Source: Pedobacter sp. Hv1 (lineage in GTDB: Bacteria > Bacteroidota > Bacteroidia > Sphingobacteriales > Sphingobacteriaceae). From it: 64,000 nucleotides of DNA. The stretch is from positions 248,001-312,000 of the forward strand of contig NZ_LLWP01000004.1 in assembly GCF_001412215.1 (NCBI RefSeq), read 5' to 3'. Position 1 is the stretch's first letter, and each line of letters opens with the position of its first letter. The position numbers were made by a program, and so were the translations under genes. The notes below the pieces were generated by a model. The model had not been told where the DNA came from and did not search any database. It worked only from the letters and a program-made list of their open reading frames with translations. Positions 16,729-25,808 of this stretch are shown here, one piece after another.

Positions 16729-17874
16729 TTATATTTTTAATAGTCTTTCAACGGCTTTTTCTAATGTATCTTTTTCTTTTGCAAAGCAAAATCTTAATAT
16801 TTTATCGGTATTGTTCTTAGTGTAAAAAGCAGAAACTGGAATGCTTGCTACACCAAATTCGGTTACTAATCTTTTAGCCATGTCTTTGTCTTTTTCATCG
16901 CTAATTGCTTCGTAGTTTACACATTGAAAATACGAACCTTTACAAGGTAATAATTTAAATTTAGTCTGACTTAAAAGAGAGCGAAACAAATCTCTTTTTT
17001 CTTGAAAAAACACAGCAATATCTTCGTACACATTTTCACTTTTAAGGTAATTGGCAATGCCCATCTGCATTGGTGTATTTACACTAAATACATTAAATTG
17101 ATGTACCTTTCTAAATTCATTCATTAATTTAGCAGGGGCAAGGCAATAGCCTAGTTTCCATCCAGTAGTATGTAATAATTTTCCGAAAGAGGCCACAATA
17201 AAACTCCGTTCTTGTAGTTCGGGATAGATGGCTACACTTTCGTGTTTTTCTCCATCAAAAATGATGTGCTCATAAACCTCATCACTTAGAATAAGCACAT
17301 CGGTGTCCTTTGTCAATTTAATCAGCGCCTCAATATCGGGTTTGGTTAAAATACTCCCAGTTGGGTTTTGTGGACTGTTTAAAATGATCATTCGGGTATT
17401 GGCTGTAAAAAGTTTTTTCACCATTTCCCAATCGATGGCATAATCTGGTCCATGAAGCTCAAAGGGTTTAACCAAGCCCCCCAATAATTTTATGGTTGGC
17501 GAATAACAATCGTAAGCAGGTTCAAAAATAATCACCTCATCGCCAGGATTGATAACGGCAGCTAAGGCCGTAAAAATAGCTTGTGTACCACCTGCGGTAA
17601 TGGTAACTTCAGTTTCTGGATGGTAATTGGCACCATAGAGCCTGTTTGTTTTTTCTGCAATTAGTTCTCTCAAAACAGGTAGACCAGCCATTGGTGCATA
17701 TTGATTATGCCCATCTTTCATGGCATCGGCAACAAATTTGATCAGTTTTGGATTGGCAGCGTAGTCTGGAAAACCTTGCGACAGATTGATAGCCTGATGT
17801 TCTTGGGCTAGTTTAGACATTACCGTAAAGATGTTTGTAGCTACGGTTGGAAGTTTAGAATTAATAAGTATCAT
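16729..17874 (-). CDS. Methionine/glutamine-type class I aminotransferase (YbdL/kynurenine aminotransferase-like)
   Basis: This PLP enzyme of 381 residues starts at MILINSKLP; an upstream in-frame start adds only MLFSCC and is unlikely. Family features are NLSQGFPDYAANPKL, the Asn in LNSPQNPTGS, the Asp/Tyr in LSDEVYEH, and the PLP lysine in IVASFGKLLHTTGWKLGY. YbdL-like enzymes transaminate methionine, glutamine and aromatic keto acids. The omega-amidase just downstream makes a transaminase/omega-amidase couple that removes the ketoamide product and drives the reaction (methionine salvage or amide amino acid use). Confidence 0.93.
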   Translation of the reverse strand: MILINSKLPTVATNIFTVMSKLAQEHQAINLSQGFPDYAANPKLIKFVADAMKDGHNQYAPMAGLPVLRELIAEKTNRLYGANYHPETEVTITAGGTQAIFTALAAVINPGDEVIIFEPAYDCYSPTIKLLGGLVKPFELHGPDYAIDWEMVKKLFTANTRMIILNSPQNPTGSILTKPDIEALIKLTKDTDVLILSDEVYEHIIFDGEKHESVAIYPELQERSFIVASFGKLLHTTGWKLGYCLAPAKLMNEFRKVHQFNVFSVNTPMQMGIANYLKSENVYEDIAVFFQEKRDLFRSLLSQTKFKLLPCKGSYFQCVNYEAISDEKDKDMAKRLVTEFGVASIPVSAFYTKNNTDKILRFCFAKEKDTLEKAVERLLKI

Positions 17875-17934
17875 GCAACACGAAAATAGCAATAATCTTA
17901 TAAAATTACTGCCAATGTGGAGATAAATGACACA

Positions 17935-19140
17935 TTAGTGCATTAGATGGGCAGTTGTTTTGATCTTGGTTCTTCCAATAAGTAAACAAATTAAGGCCAT
18001 GATGGCTGCTATTGTCATTACTGCTGGCATTGGCCAAACTACGTCAGCTGCAAACAAACTGATCACTGCCGAAGCTAAGGCACCTAAACCCATTTGTAGG
18101 GCACCCATTAATGCTGAAGCACTGCCCGCATTTTTTGTAAATGGCGCTAGCGATAATGCAGATGCATTTGGATTGATAAAACCTAGGCAAGCCAAAAATA
18201 AGGCGATAAAAGTAATGGTTGTATAAAGGTTAAGCCAATTGTTCAATGCCACAAACAGAAATAATAAGCTAAAAATGCACTGTGCAATTAATGCACAAAA
18301 AACAATGTTCTTGCTACTAAACCACCTCAGAATAAAGCTATTTACCTGACTAAAGCCGATAAAGAAAACAGATAAAAGTGCAAAGATCCATCCATAACCT
18401 GTTTCGCTAACCTTATAGATATCCATAAACACCACAGGTGATGAAGATACGTAAGCAAAAAGCCCACTAAAGGTAATGGCACTAATTAAAGCATAGGTAT
18501 AAAAACCGGGTTCTTTGAGTACAGTTAAAAAATTACCCAATATCGGTTTTGGTTTTAAAGAGTAGGAAGGATCTGGTTTATAGCTTTCGGGTAGCCACCA
18601 AATGCTGGCCAATAACATTAGAAATGCCATTAAACCCAAAAATACAAATACAGACTGCCAGCCTAAAGCGGCAATGAGGTATCCACCAGCAGTTGGTGCT
18701 AACATTGGTGAAACTGCAATAACCAACATTAGTGAAGCGAAAACCTTCGGACTTTCTTTAACGGTAAATAAATCTCTAACCATGGCAACCGCCGCAACTG
18801 CAGCAGCACAACAACCAATGGACTGTACAAACCTGATCACAATCAATTGATCAATGGTGGTCACAAATAAACAGCTTAATGAAGAAAGGATAAAAAGACT
18901 GAGGCCAAAATAAAGTGGTTTTTTTCTGCCAAACTTATCTAATAGCGGACCATATAAAAGCTGACCAGCAGAGATGCCAATAAAGAAAGTTGATAAAGAT
19001 AAAGACACACTAGAAACATCTGTATGAAGATCTTTGGCAATCGCTTTAAAACCTGGCAAATACATGTCGATAGAAAAGGGTGCTAAGGCAGCTAAAGAAC
19101 CTAAAATTAAGATCAAAAAGAACGCTTTGGATTTTGCCAT
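17935..19140 (-). CDS. Bcr/CflA-family multidrug MFS transporter
   Basis: This is a 401-residue, roughly 12-helix major facilitator protein of the inner membrane. The N-terminal family signature is LAALAPFSIDMYLPGFKAIA, followed by LLYGPLLDKFGRKKPLYFGL. The start at 19140 (MAKSKAFFLI) is preferred over one 29 codons upstream. The longer N-terminus is polar and basic, and a promoter-like CATCTTTG lies about 21 bases before this ATG. The family exports drugs, cysteine or other small molecules by proton antiport. It is 60 bases upstream of the aminotransferase and may belong to the same transcript. Confidence 0.92.
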   Translation of the reverse strand: MAKSKAFFLILILGSLAALAPFSIDMYLPGFKAIAKDLHTDVSSVSLSLSTFFIGISAGQLLYGPLLDKFGRKKPLYFGLSLFILSSLSCLFVTTIDQLIVIRFVQSIGCCAAAVAAVAMVRDLFTVKESPKVFASLMLVIAVSPMLAPTAGGYLIAALGWQSVFVFLGLMAFLMLLASIWWLPESYKPDPSYSLKPKPILGNFLTVLKEPGFYTYALISAITFSGLFAYVSSSPVVFMDIYKVSETGYGWIFALLSVFFIGFSQVNSFILRWFSSKNIVFCALIAQCIFSLLFLFVALNNWLNLYTTITFIALFLACLGFINPNASALSLAPFTKNAGSASALMGALQMGLGALASAVISLFAADVVWPMPAVMTIAAIMALICLLIGRTKIKTTAHLMH

Positions 19141-19276
19141 CGACTGATTTTTAAAGAGGCACAAAGATGAGGAATTGGAAATTCTTTGGCGTCTAAGCTT
19201 TGTAAAAATAGAATGATAATTCTTCAATAGCAGGGTTTACATTTCGTTTATCTGAAATTAATTGTATTTTAGCTAT

Positions 19277-20047
19277 ATGACTTTTAAAACCAAAGAAAGC
19301 CGATTGCTCCTAGTTCTAGGCGCTTTTTTTGTGGCTAATGCCATACTATCAGAATTTATTGGAGTTAAGATTTTTTCTGTAGAAGGGACTCTCGGGATTA
19401 AAAAGTTCGACATCAATCTATTTAGCGTACCGAATCTTTCCTTCAATATGTCAGCAGGTGTTTTAACTTGGCCGATTATCTTCATTATGACAGATATCAT
19501 CAATGAATACTTTGGGGTTAAACAGGTTCGTTTCTTATCTGTTTTAACTTGTGTGTTGATTGGTTTTGCTTTTATAGTTGTTGGATTGGCCATGAAATTG
19601 CAACCCTCAGATTTTTGGGTAACACAACAGGTAGACGGTCAACAAATCAATATGGTAGTGGCTTTTGATGCTATTTTTGGTCAAGGCATGTGGATTATTG
19701 TAGGTTCCATTACCGCTTTTTTAATTGGACAAATGGTTGATGTGCTGATTTTTCATCGCATTAAAAAGTTTACCGGCGAAAGAGCCTTATGGTTAAGAGC
19801 AACAGGTTCAACATTGGTATCGCAATTGATTGATAGTTTTGTGGTGATCTTCATTGCCTTTTATCTTAACCCTAACTACCATTGGAGCTGGCAAATGGTT
19901 GCTGCTATTGGTTTGGTGGGTTATACCTATAAGTTTATCATTGCCATTGCCATGACCCCAATTCTTTATTTGGTGCATGGAATTATAGATGGGTACTTGG
20001 GCAAAGATTTAGCGCATAGAATGATCAAAATGGCTGGGAGGGGATAA
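19277..20047 (+). CDS. Queuosine precursor transporter (YhhQ family)
   Basis: The protein has 256 residues from the ATG at 19277; an upstream TTG would add five. It has about six membrane segments and the family blocks NLSFNMSAGVLTWPIIFIMTDIINEYFG and QLIDSFVVIFIAFYL. YhhQ imports preQ0/preQ1 across the inner membrane for tRNA queuosine. With queE at 4826 the strain appears able both to make and to salvage the precursor. It shares an intergenic region with the divergent MFS gene and is two bases from the following YjbR gene. Confidence 0.93.
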   Translation: MTFKTKESRLLLVLGAFFVANAILSEFIGVKIFSVEGTLGIKKFDINLFSVPNLSFNMSAGVLTWPIIFIMTDIINEYFGVKQVRFLSVLTCVLIGFAFIVVGLAMKLQPSDFWVTQQVDGQQINMVVAFDAIFGQGMWIIVGSITAFLIGQMVDVLIFHRIKKFTGERALWLRATGSTLVSQLIDSFVVIFIAFYLNPNYHWSWQMVAAIGLVGYTYKFIIAIAMTPILYLVHGIIDGYLGKDLAHRMIKMAGRG

Positions 20048-20049
20048 AT

Positions 20050-20403
20050 ATGCAAGATAAAACAATATTGGCCCTAACATTTGTGCGTAATGTTGTTTTA
20101 TCACTACCAGGTGTAACAGAACAGTTGTGTTTTGAAACCCCAGCATTTTATGTCAACAAGCACATTTTTGCTCGATTGAAAGAAGATGAAGAAAATATAG
20201 TTGTTCATACTTTGGAAAGAGAAAAATGGATGCTCAAAGACCCAGAAACATTCTTCATCACAGCACATTACCTCAATTACAAATACATGTTGGTTAATTT
20301 AGATCGTGTAGAGCCTAACGATTTAAAAGAACTGCTTCTTACTGCCTGGAAAAACAGAGCGCCTAAAAAGTTTTGGAAAGAATTACCTGATCAGGAATCG
20401 TAG
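20050..20403 (+). CDS. MmcQ/YjbR-family small protein
   Basis: This 117-residue protein has the YjbR (CyaY-like fold) pattern: LPGVTEQLCFETPAFYVNKHIFARL in the N-terminal half and LKELLLTAWKNRAPKKFWKEL at the end. The molecular role of the family is not settled; DNA binding has been proposed. It starts two bases after the transporter stop and is probably co-transcribed with it. Confidence 0.88.
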   Translation: MQDKTILALTFVRNVVLSLPGVTEQLCFETPAFYVNKHIFARLKEDEENIVVHTLEREKWMLKDPETFFITAHYLNYKYMLVNLDRVEPNDLKELLLTAWKNRAPKKFWKELPDQES

Positions 20404-20673
20404 CCTTAAACAACTAATTTTTTATTGGAATAAATTAATTTTTATTTAACACAAAAAGGCATGCTGCTGCGTTATATTTACGTAAAAAGAGATATATAGA
20501 CCAATGTTGATGTGCTTTTTACAAGTTTATCAATTTGTCGAAAAAAATAGAATGAGTTAAATGAATGAATAACAAAACAATAACTTATCATTATTTTAGG
20601 AATAATATTGAAAAACAATAACTTATAATTAGATTAACTGACACTCAGATAGCAAAACACCCATATTTTTTTG
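20404..20673. other. Long AT-rich leader region before the RRM gene
   Basis: No gene is seen here. AAAACAATAACTTAT occurs twice (about 20574-20588 and 20613-20627) around a TAATATTG-containing stretch, giving a direct repeat of some 15 bases with a period near 39. It may be a regulatory site for the RNA-binding protein gene downstream. Confidence 0.5.
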
Positions 20674-20681
20674 TATCTTTG
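20674..20681 (+). promoter_or_regulatory. -7 promoter element of the RRM protein gene
   Basis: TATCTTTG, a full match to TAnnTTTG followed by TGCAAA, ends 19 bases before the ATG at 20701. Confidence 0.7.
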
Positions 20682-20700
20682 TGCAAATTTTTAAACATTA

Positions 20701-21006
20701 ATGAAGATATTTATTACAGGCCTTCCTTTAGAAGTAGGGGAAGATGAATTAACAGCCGTATTTGGTGATTTCGGTCAAGTAAAATCACTTAGGATTATTA
20801 AAGATCGTGAAACTAATCAAAGCCGTGGTTTTGGTTTTGTAGAGATGCCGAATGATGATGAAGCGAAAGAAGCTATCAAAAGAATGAACGGTGGAGACTA
20901 CAACGGTAACAGAATTAAAGTTGCTGAGGCTCAAGAGAAACCAAATACAGGCGGTAATGCTGGTGGTGGTTTTAAACGTAACAACAGCAGAGAGCGTAGT
21001 TACTAA
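20701..21006 (+). CDS. RRM-domain RNA-binding protein
   Basis: This 101-residue protein is one RNA recognition motif plus a flexible tail. RNP2 is KIFITGL (residues 2-8) and RNP1 is RGFGFVEM (42-49), both with the aromatic positions for stacking on RNA. The tail after residue 80 is Gly/Asn/Arg-rich (NTGGNAGGGFKRNN), like cyanobacterial and Bacteroidota Rbp proteins that act as RNA chaperones. It has its own promoter and a strong terminator downstream, so it is monocistronic. The targets are unknown. Confidence 0.94.
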   Translation: MKIFITGLPLEVGEDELTAVFGDFGQVKSLRIIKDRETNQSRGFGFVEMPNDDEAKEAIKRMNGGDYNGNRIKVAEAQEKPNTGGNAGGGFKRNNSRERSY

Positions 21007-21113
21007 TTACCAATCCTATTGGCATTTTAAAGTCTACTATAGGCTAAAGGATTTTTACGGATTAATATTTCTTACCTAGAAGACTTACACTTAGGTGTCA
21101 AGCTCAATAAAGT

Positions 21114-21146
21114 ATTGCGGATTTTTGATAGTCCGCAATTTTTTTG
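21114..21146 (+). terminator. Rho-independent terminator after the RRM gene
   Basis: The stem ATTGCGGA (21114-21121) pairs with TCCGCAAT (21132-21139) and is followed by a run of T. It lies about 110 bases after the stop codon, leaving a 3' untranslated region. Confidence 0.85.
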
Positions 21147-21254
21147 CCCAAAATTTTGCCCTGTTTTTATGAACATCTGCTTTATATGTGGCTTTTTATT
21201 GTTATAATAGTATCAGCTTAACATAAAGTTTAAAGTAGCACCAAATATAAATAG

Positions 21255-22490
21255 ATGAAAGTTGATTATATCGCTTTGTCGGTACCTGTGTTTTTTATTC
21301 TAATCGGAATAGAGCTTGCTTATACCTTCTATAAAAAACTAGGTTATTATCGATTAAATGATTCTATTGCCAATTTAAGCCAAGGTATCGGGCAACAGGT
21401 AACAGGCTTGTTCATGAAAACAGCCTTATTTTTTGGCTACAAATATATTTTTGAGCATTGGCGCTTATTCGATTTACCCAATACCATTTGGATCTGGATT
21501 ATTCTTTTTATCGGGGTTGATTTTTTCTATTATTGGTTCCATAGAATGAGCCATCAAGTAAATGCTTTATGGGCGGCCCATATTGTTCACCATCAATCTG
21601 AAGAGTATAACCTCACCGTGGCACTTCGTCAATCGTGGTTCCAGAGTTGGTTTTCGTGGGTTTTTTATCTTCCATTGGCCTGGATCGGTTTTGATCCTTT
21701 GATGTTTGTTACTTTAAGTGCTTTTAATACTTTATACCAATTTTGGATTCATACCCGTACCATTAAAAGCATGGGACTTTTAGAATACATTATCAATACC
21801 CCATCTCACCATAGGGTACATCATGGCTCTAATCCTAAATATATTGATAAAAACCATGCGGGTTCTTTAATTATCTGGGATAAAATGTTCGGTACATTTC
21901 AAAAAGAGGAAGAAGAGGTATACTATGGAATTACGACCCCTTTGGCCAGTTGGAACCCAGTTTGGGCAAATGTTCATTACTGGGCAGAGCTTTGGCATAC
22001 CGCAAAGAAATCTGATACTATAGGCGATAAAATAAATGTGTTTATTAAACCCCCAGGATGGTTTCCAGCTAAATTGGGTGGTTTTAAGCCTGCGCCAGAA
22101 ATCGATGCTGCCAATTATAAAAAATTCGACTCTAGCTATAGTAACAACCTTATCTTATACGTTTTGGTACAATTTACCATTGCGTTGGCTAGTGGCTCTG
22201 CTTTGTTATTTCTTTATCCAAAAATGGAAACTGCAACGGTTGTGGCAACTGCTATATTTACCATTGTTACCCTACTGAGCTGTGGAGCACTTTTAGAAAG
22301 GAAAAATTGGTTAAAATATTTTGAGTTTGCTAGGTTAATATTTAGTTTATTTGCATTATACCTATTTAGGGAGTTAACTATTTTCAATTCATTAGCACTT
22401 ACAGTTCTGATTGTCCAATTAGGATCGTTAGTTTGGTTTTATTATTTACAAAATATCGAATTTCATGTTCAAGAAAAATCTCCAGTTTAG
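21255..22490 (+). CDS. Sterol desaturase / fatty acid hydroxylase family membrane protein
   Basis: This is a 411-residue integral membrane di-iron oxygenase. The histidine boxes are HRMSHQ (about residue 95), HIVHHQS (about 109) and HHRVHHG (about 185). The part after residue 285 adds several hydrophobic helices beyond the usual hydroxylase core. Homologues with this extended layout include alkylglycerol monooxygenase-like proteins. The next gene encodes a lysoplasmalogenase-like (TMEM86/YhhN) protein and overlaps it by 26 bases, so both may act on ether or vinyl-ether lipids (inference). Confidence 0.9.
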   Translation: MKVDYIALSVPVFFILIGIELAYTFYKKLGYYRLNDSIANLSQGIGQQVTGLFMKTALFFGYKYIFEHWRLFDLPNTIWIWIILFIGVDFFYYWFHRMSHQVNALWAAHIVHHQSEEYNLTVALRQSWFQSWFSWVFYLPLAWIGFDPLMFVTLSAFNTLYQFWIHTRTIKSMGLLEYIINTPSHHRVHHGSNPKYIDKNHAGSLIIWDKMFGTFQKEEEEVYYGITTPLASWNPVWANVHYWAELWHTAKKSDTIGDKINVFIKPPGWFPAKLGGFKPAPEIDAANYKKFDSSYSNNLILYVLVQFTIALASGSALLFLYPKMETATVVATAIFTIVTLLSCGALLERKNWLKYFEFARLIFSLFALYLFRELTIFNSLALTVLIVQLGSLVWFYYLQNIEFHVQEKSPV

Positions 22491-23199
22491 CTTTGCTTTT
22501 GCTTTTATCTTTATTGTTCAAATATTGGCAGAAACTGATCAAGGTACAGCAAAATTAGTATTGGCTGATTTTCATCACATCGTGAAACCCTCTATTACCA
22601 TCTCATTGATGTTGTATGTGATTTACAGAACTCAATTAAAGGGTAGGTTTGCCAAACGGATTTTTGCAGGTTTAGTATTTGGTTTATTGGGCGATGTTTT
22701 TTTAATGTACGATGATGTAGATCCCTATTTTTTCATGTTTGGCCTCACAGCTTTTTTAATTGGACATTTGTTGTATATCAGTGCTTTTTATCTGGATTAT
22801 AAATGGGCTCCATCAATCGAAAAATTATACACCAGAATAGCTATTGGTGTTTTTGGGGTATTTTGTGTGGCTTTTTATTTATTCTTAAGGCCTTATCTGG
22901 GAGATATGAAAATTCCGGTAATGATTTATGCATTTGTAATTTCGTTAATGGCAATTATGGCCGTAAATAGAAAAGGTAGGGTAAATACATTGAGCTTTAA
23001 CTTGGTTTTTTATGGTGCGCTCTTATTCTTAATTTCTGATTCTCTTTTGGCCTACAATAAATTTGTATCACCTTTTGCCTATAGCGGAATAGCAATTATG
23101 GCTACCTATATGTTGGCTCAATATTGCATTACCATAGGTTCAATAGAACGTAAACTTAAAAAACATACGGTAATTGATAGTGAAAAAGCTAGTGCATAG
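22465..23199 (+). CDS. Lysoplasmalogenase (YhhN/TMEM86 family)
   Basis: The protein has 244 residues with about eight hydrophobic segments. Family features are the polar/membrane motifs GLVFGLLGDVFLMYDD, FLIGHLLYISAFY and LFLISDSLLAYNKF, with conserved acidic residues inside helices. TMEM86B-type members hydrolyse the vinyl-ether bond of lysoplasmalogens. It overlaps the desaturase-like gene upstream by 26 bases. Its stop overlaps that of the convergent pbpC gene by 11 bases. Confidence 0.9.
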   Translation: MFKKNLQFSFAFAFIFIVQILAETDQGTAKLVLADFHHIVKPSITISLMLYVIYRTQLKGRFAKRIFAGLVFGLLGDVFLMYDDVDPYFFMFGLTAFLIGHLLYISAFYLDYKWAPSIEKLYTRIAIGVFGVFCVAFYLFLRPYLGDMKIPVMIYAFVISLMAIMAVNRKGRVNTLSFNLVFYGALLFLISDSLLAYNKFVSPFAYSGIAIMATYMLAQYCITIGSIERKLKKHTVIDSEKASA

Positions 23200-25579
23200 C
23201 TTTATTCTTTTCTTTATCTAGTATGGTAAACACCTGTACTAAACGATTACCATCTTCATCAACAAGGGTTAAGGTGTGTTTGCCGGGAGCAGGGCTAACG
23301 GCCAATTGATGAAATGATTGTGTACTTCCAATAAATTCTTGATCAATATGCCAATAAATTTTAGCATCTGGATTTCTGTGCGCCACATTTAAGATAACTT
23401 TCCCTCTTTGACCATTTAATTCAACTGGGATGTAAACAACAGCATTGTTCTTAGGGTAGATCATATCCATTACAACATTCCCAGAGATATCATTACATCC
23501 CGGTTTAAATGGGGGTAGCAGCTTGTAATCGCTGTTCTTAATTTTATAATAATACTCCATTGCAGGTGGCAGAATAAACCAGCTTCGGTGTTGCATCTGA
23601 GCTATACTTTCACATTGGTCTGTTACCCTAAACGTTCCAGCTGCATTTAAATGAACCAATTTATGATAGGGGCAAACTGCAGTTTTATCACCCGCAAATG
23701 GTACCAATTCAACGATTTTATCTGTACAATATTCTCCAGCTTTGAAACCACTTTGTTTACAAACCAACATTTTTTTGAGTTTGGTTTTAGGAATTTCGAA
23801 CCATTTAGCTGCTGGTAACTGTTTAAAAATATCGAACAATACGGGGGCTGCAACTTCAATACCCATTAAACCCGGCCTTCCTTCGCCATCGGCATTGCCA
23901 ACCCATACACAAACCACATAATCTGGTGTTAAGCCAATGGCCCAAGCATCTCTAAAACCAAAACTTGTGCCTGTTTTCCAAGCTACACGTTGTGAGGAGG
24001 AGAATTGTTCCCATAAACCTTCTTCTCCCGGTCGCATTACTTCTTCCATGGCATTAAAAGTTGCCCAGATTGAACCATGATCTAAAATAGAGTTCAATTC
24101 TTTTTCTTCTTTTTTAAATGGCGATTGAATCCCTTTGGCATAAACAGGTGGATCATAATCGTGTGGATTGTATTTACCTTGATAATCATTAAAGTGATTT
24201 AACGTTCTGGCCATACCCAAATAGCTTTTAGCCAAATCCCACATGGTTACCTCACTACCTCCTAAAATTAAAGATAAACCATAATGATCTGCAGGTTGAT
24301 TTAAAGTTGTAAAGTTTAGCTTTTTGAGTTTATCATAAAAACGCTCATACTTGTATTGTTGGAGCATTTTTACAGCTGGAATGTTGAGCGACCTGCTCAA
24401 TGCTTTATCGGCCGCAATGGCTCCATCGTAACCAAGGTCGTAATTTTGAGGATTATAACCCCCAATCTGTGTGGGTACATCAGGTACTAAGGTATGTGGT
24501 AGCAATAGGCCATCGCTTAACATACTGGCATATAACAATGGTTTTAGGGTACTACCAGGACTTCGGGGTGCCTTGATCATATCTACATGGCTTTCTAAAG
24601 CTACATTTTCTGGTTGATAGTTGTTCCCTACATAACTTGCAACGGTTCCCTTTTTTACATCCAATACTAAAGCAGCAATGTTATTGATGTCGTTTGCCCT
24701 GTACCGATTGTTGTAACGTTTCAGCAGTTCATTGAGTTTAAGTTGAAGCTCATAATCTATGGTTGTGGTTAAGCTTGTTGAATTAATAGCCAAACGTTTG
24801 CTTTCTTCTTTGAAACGATTGAGCAGGTGTGGCGCATTTTGTGGCAGTGGCAGAGGTTTCCCTGGTATGGGTTCTGTTTTGGCCAATGCAGCAGTAGGTT
24901 GATCGATAACCTTCAATTTGACCAATTTATCCAATAAGTCATTTCGTTTTTTGATCAAACGTGCTGAATTCTTTCCGGGGTGAACAAGAGAGGGACTATT
25001 GGGCAGCACCGCTAAGGTTGCCATTTCGCCCCAAGATAGGTTTTCGGCCTTGCGCCCAAAATAGCGCCAGCTGGCAGCATCTAAACCTACTACATTACTT
25101 CCAAATGGTGCGTTAGAAGCATATAAATTAATGATCTCTCGTTTAGAATGTGTAAATTCTAATCGGGTAGCCAACCAAACTTCAGTTATTTTTTGCCAGA
25201 TGCTTCTATTTTGCTTACGCGATAAACGAATAACCTGCATGGTTAAAGTACTGCCACCACTCACTACACTTTTAGCTTTTAAATTCTGTTTCATTGCTCT
25301 GCTCATGGCTATAAGATCTACGCCAAAATGTTTAAAGAAACGTTGGTCTTCAAAAGCAGTGATACATTTTACAAACTTATCAGGCACCGTGTCTATAACC
25401 GGAAATCGCCATTGGCCGTCACTTGCAATGGCAGCACTTAATAATGCCCCATTACTGGCCTCAATTACATAAGAGGTAGGCGACTTGAAAAGCTGTTTAG
25501 GCAAAGAAAATATAAAAAACAAAAACAACAAGAAGCAGATTCCATCAGAAATAAGCAGCGTTTTTTGTTTTTTGTTCAT
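23189..25579 (-). CDS. pbpC: Penicillin-binding protein 1C (bifunctional peptidoglycan glycosyltransferase/transpeptidase)
   Basis: The protein has about 796 residues from MNKKQKTLL; an upstream start at 25603 would add eight. One N-terminal membrane helix precedes a GT51 domain (EDQRFFKHFGVD, GGSTLTMQV, RKQNRSIWQKITE). The transpeptidase has the SxxK motif in SPGSTLKPLLYA, an SxN-like SRSLN and KTGTSFGFRDAWAIG. A BiPBP_C domain (PKNNAVVYIPVELNGQ) ends it. It synthesises or repairs periplasmic peptidoglycan. The alpha-2-macroglobulin gene lies immediately upstream in the same direction, the well-known pbpC partner. Confidence 0.95.
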   Translation of the reverse strand: MNKKQKTLLISDGICFLLFLFFIFSLPKQLFKSPTSYVIEASNGALLSAAIASDGQWRFPVIDTVPDKFVKCITAFEDQRFFKHFGVDLIAMSRAMKQNLKAKSVVSGGSTLTMQVIRLSRKQNRSIWQKITEVWLATRLEFTHSKREIINLYASNAPFGSNVVGLDAASWRYFGRKAENLSWGEMATLAVLPNSPSLVHPGKNSARLIKKRNDLLDKLVKLKVIDQPTAALAKTEPIPGKPLPLPQNAPHLLNRFKEESKRLAINSTSLTTTIDYELQLKLNELLKRYNNRYRANDINNIAALVLDVKKGTVASYVGNNYQPENVALESHVDMIKAPRSPGSTLKPLLYASMLSDGLLLPHTLVPDVPTQIGGYNPQNYDLGYDGAIAADKALSRSLNIPAVKMLQQYKYERFYDKLKKLNFTTLNQPADHYGLSLILGGSEVTMWDLAKSYLGMARTLNHFNDYQGKYNPHDYDPPVYAKGIQSPFKKEEKELNSILDHGSIWATFNAMEEVMRPGEEGLWEQFSSSQRVAWKTGTSFGFRDAWAIGLTPDYVVCVWVGNADGEGRPGLMGIEVAAPVLFDIFKQLPAAKWFEIPKTKLKKMLVCKQSGFKAGEYCTDKIVELVPFAGDKTAVCPYHKLVHLNAAGTFRVTDQCESIAQMQHRSWFILPPAMEYYYKIKNSDYKLLPPFKPGCNDISGNVVMDMIYPKNNAVVYIPVELNGQRGKVILNVAHRNPDAKIYWHIDQEFIGSTQSFHQLAVSPAPGKHTLTLVDEDGNRLVQVFTILDKEKNKAMH

Positions 25580-25730
25580 GGTTAAAATGTAATGAGGTAA
25601 CATTTTTCTATTGCAGTTGATTTATGATAAATACACTGTTATGGAAAAATTATTTACTTATTTAAGATTGTGTTTAGGTTTTGTACGTTTTTTGATGGTT
25701 AATATTTGGCCGAGGCTCTAATCAATAAAT

Positions 25731-25802
25731 CGTCATTGCGAGGAGTGAAACGACGAAGCAATCTAATTAAAGAGAGATTGCTTCGCTCTGCTCGCAATGA
25801 CG
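25731..25802. repeat. REP-like inverted repeat, class B (CGTCATTGCGAGGAG type)
   Basis: CGTCATTGCGAGGAG at the left is matched by CTGCTCGCAATGACG at the right, with inner arms GAAGCAATCT and AGATTGCTTC. It forms a strong hairpin of about 72 bases between the alpha-2-macroglobulin stop and pbpC. Similar elements are scattered in many Bacteroidota genomes. Confidence 0.85.
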
Positions 25803-25808
25803 ATATTG

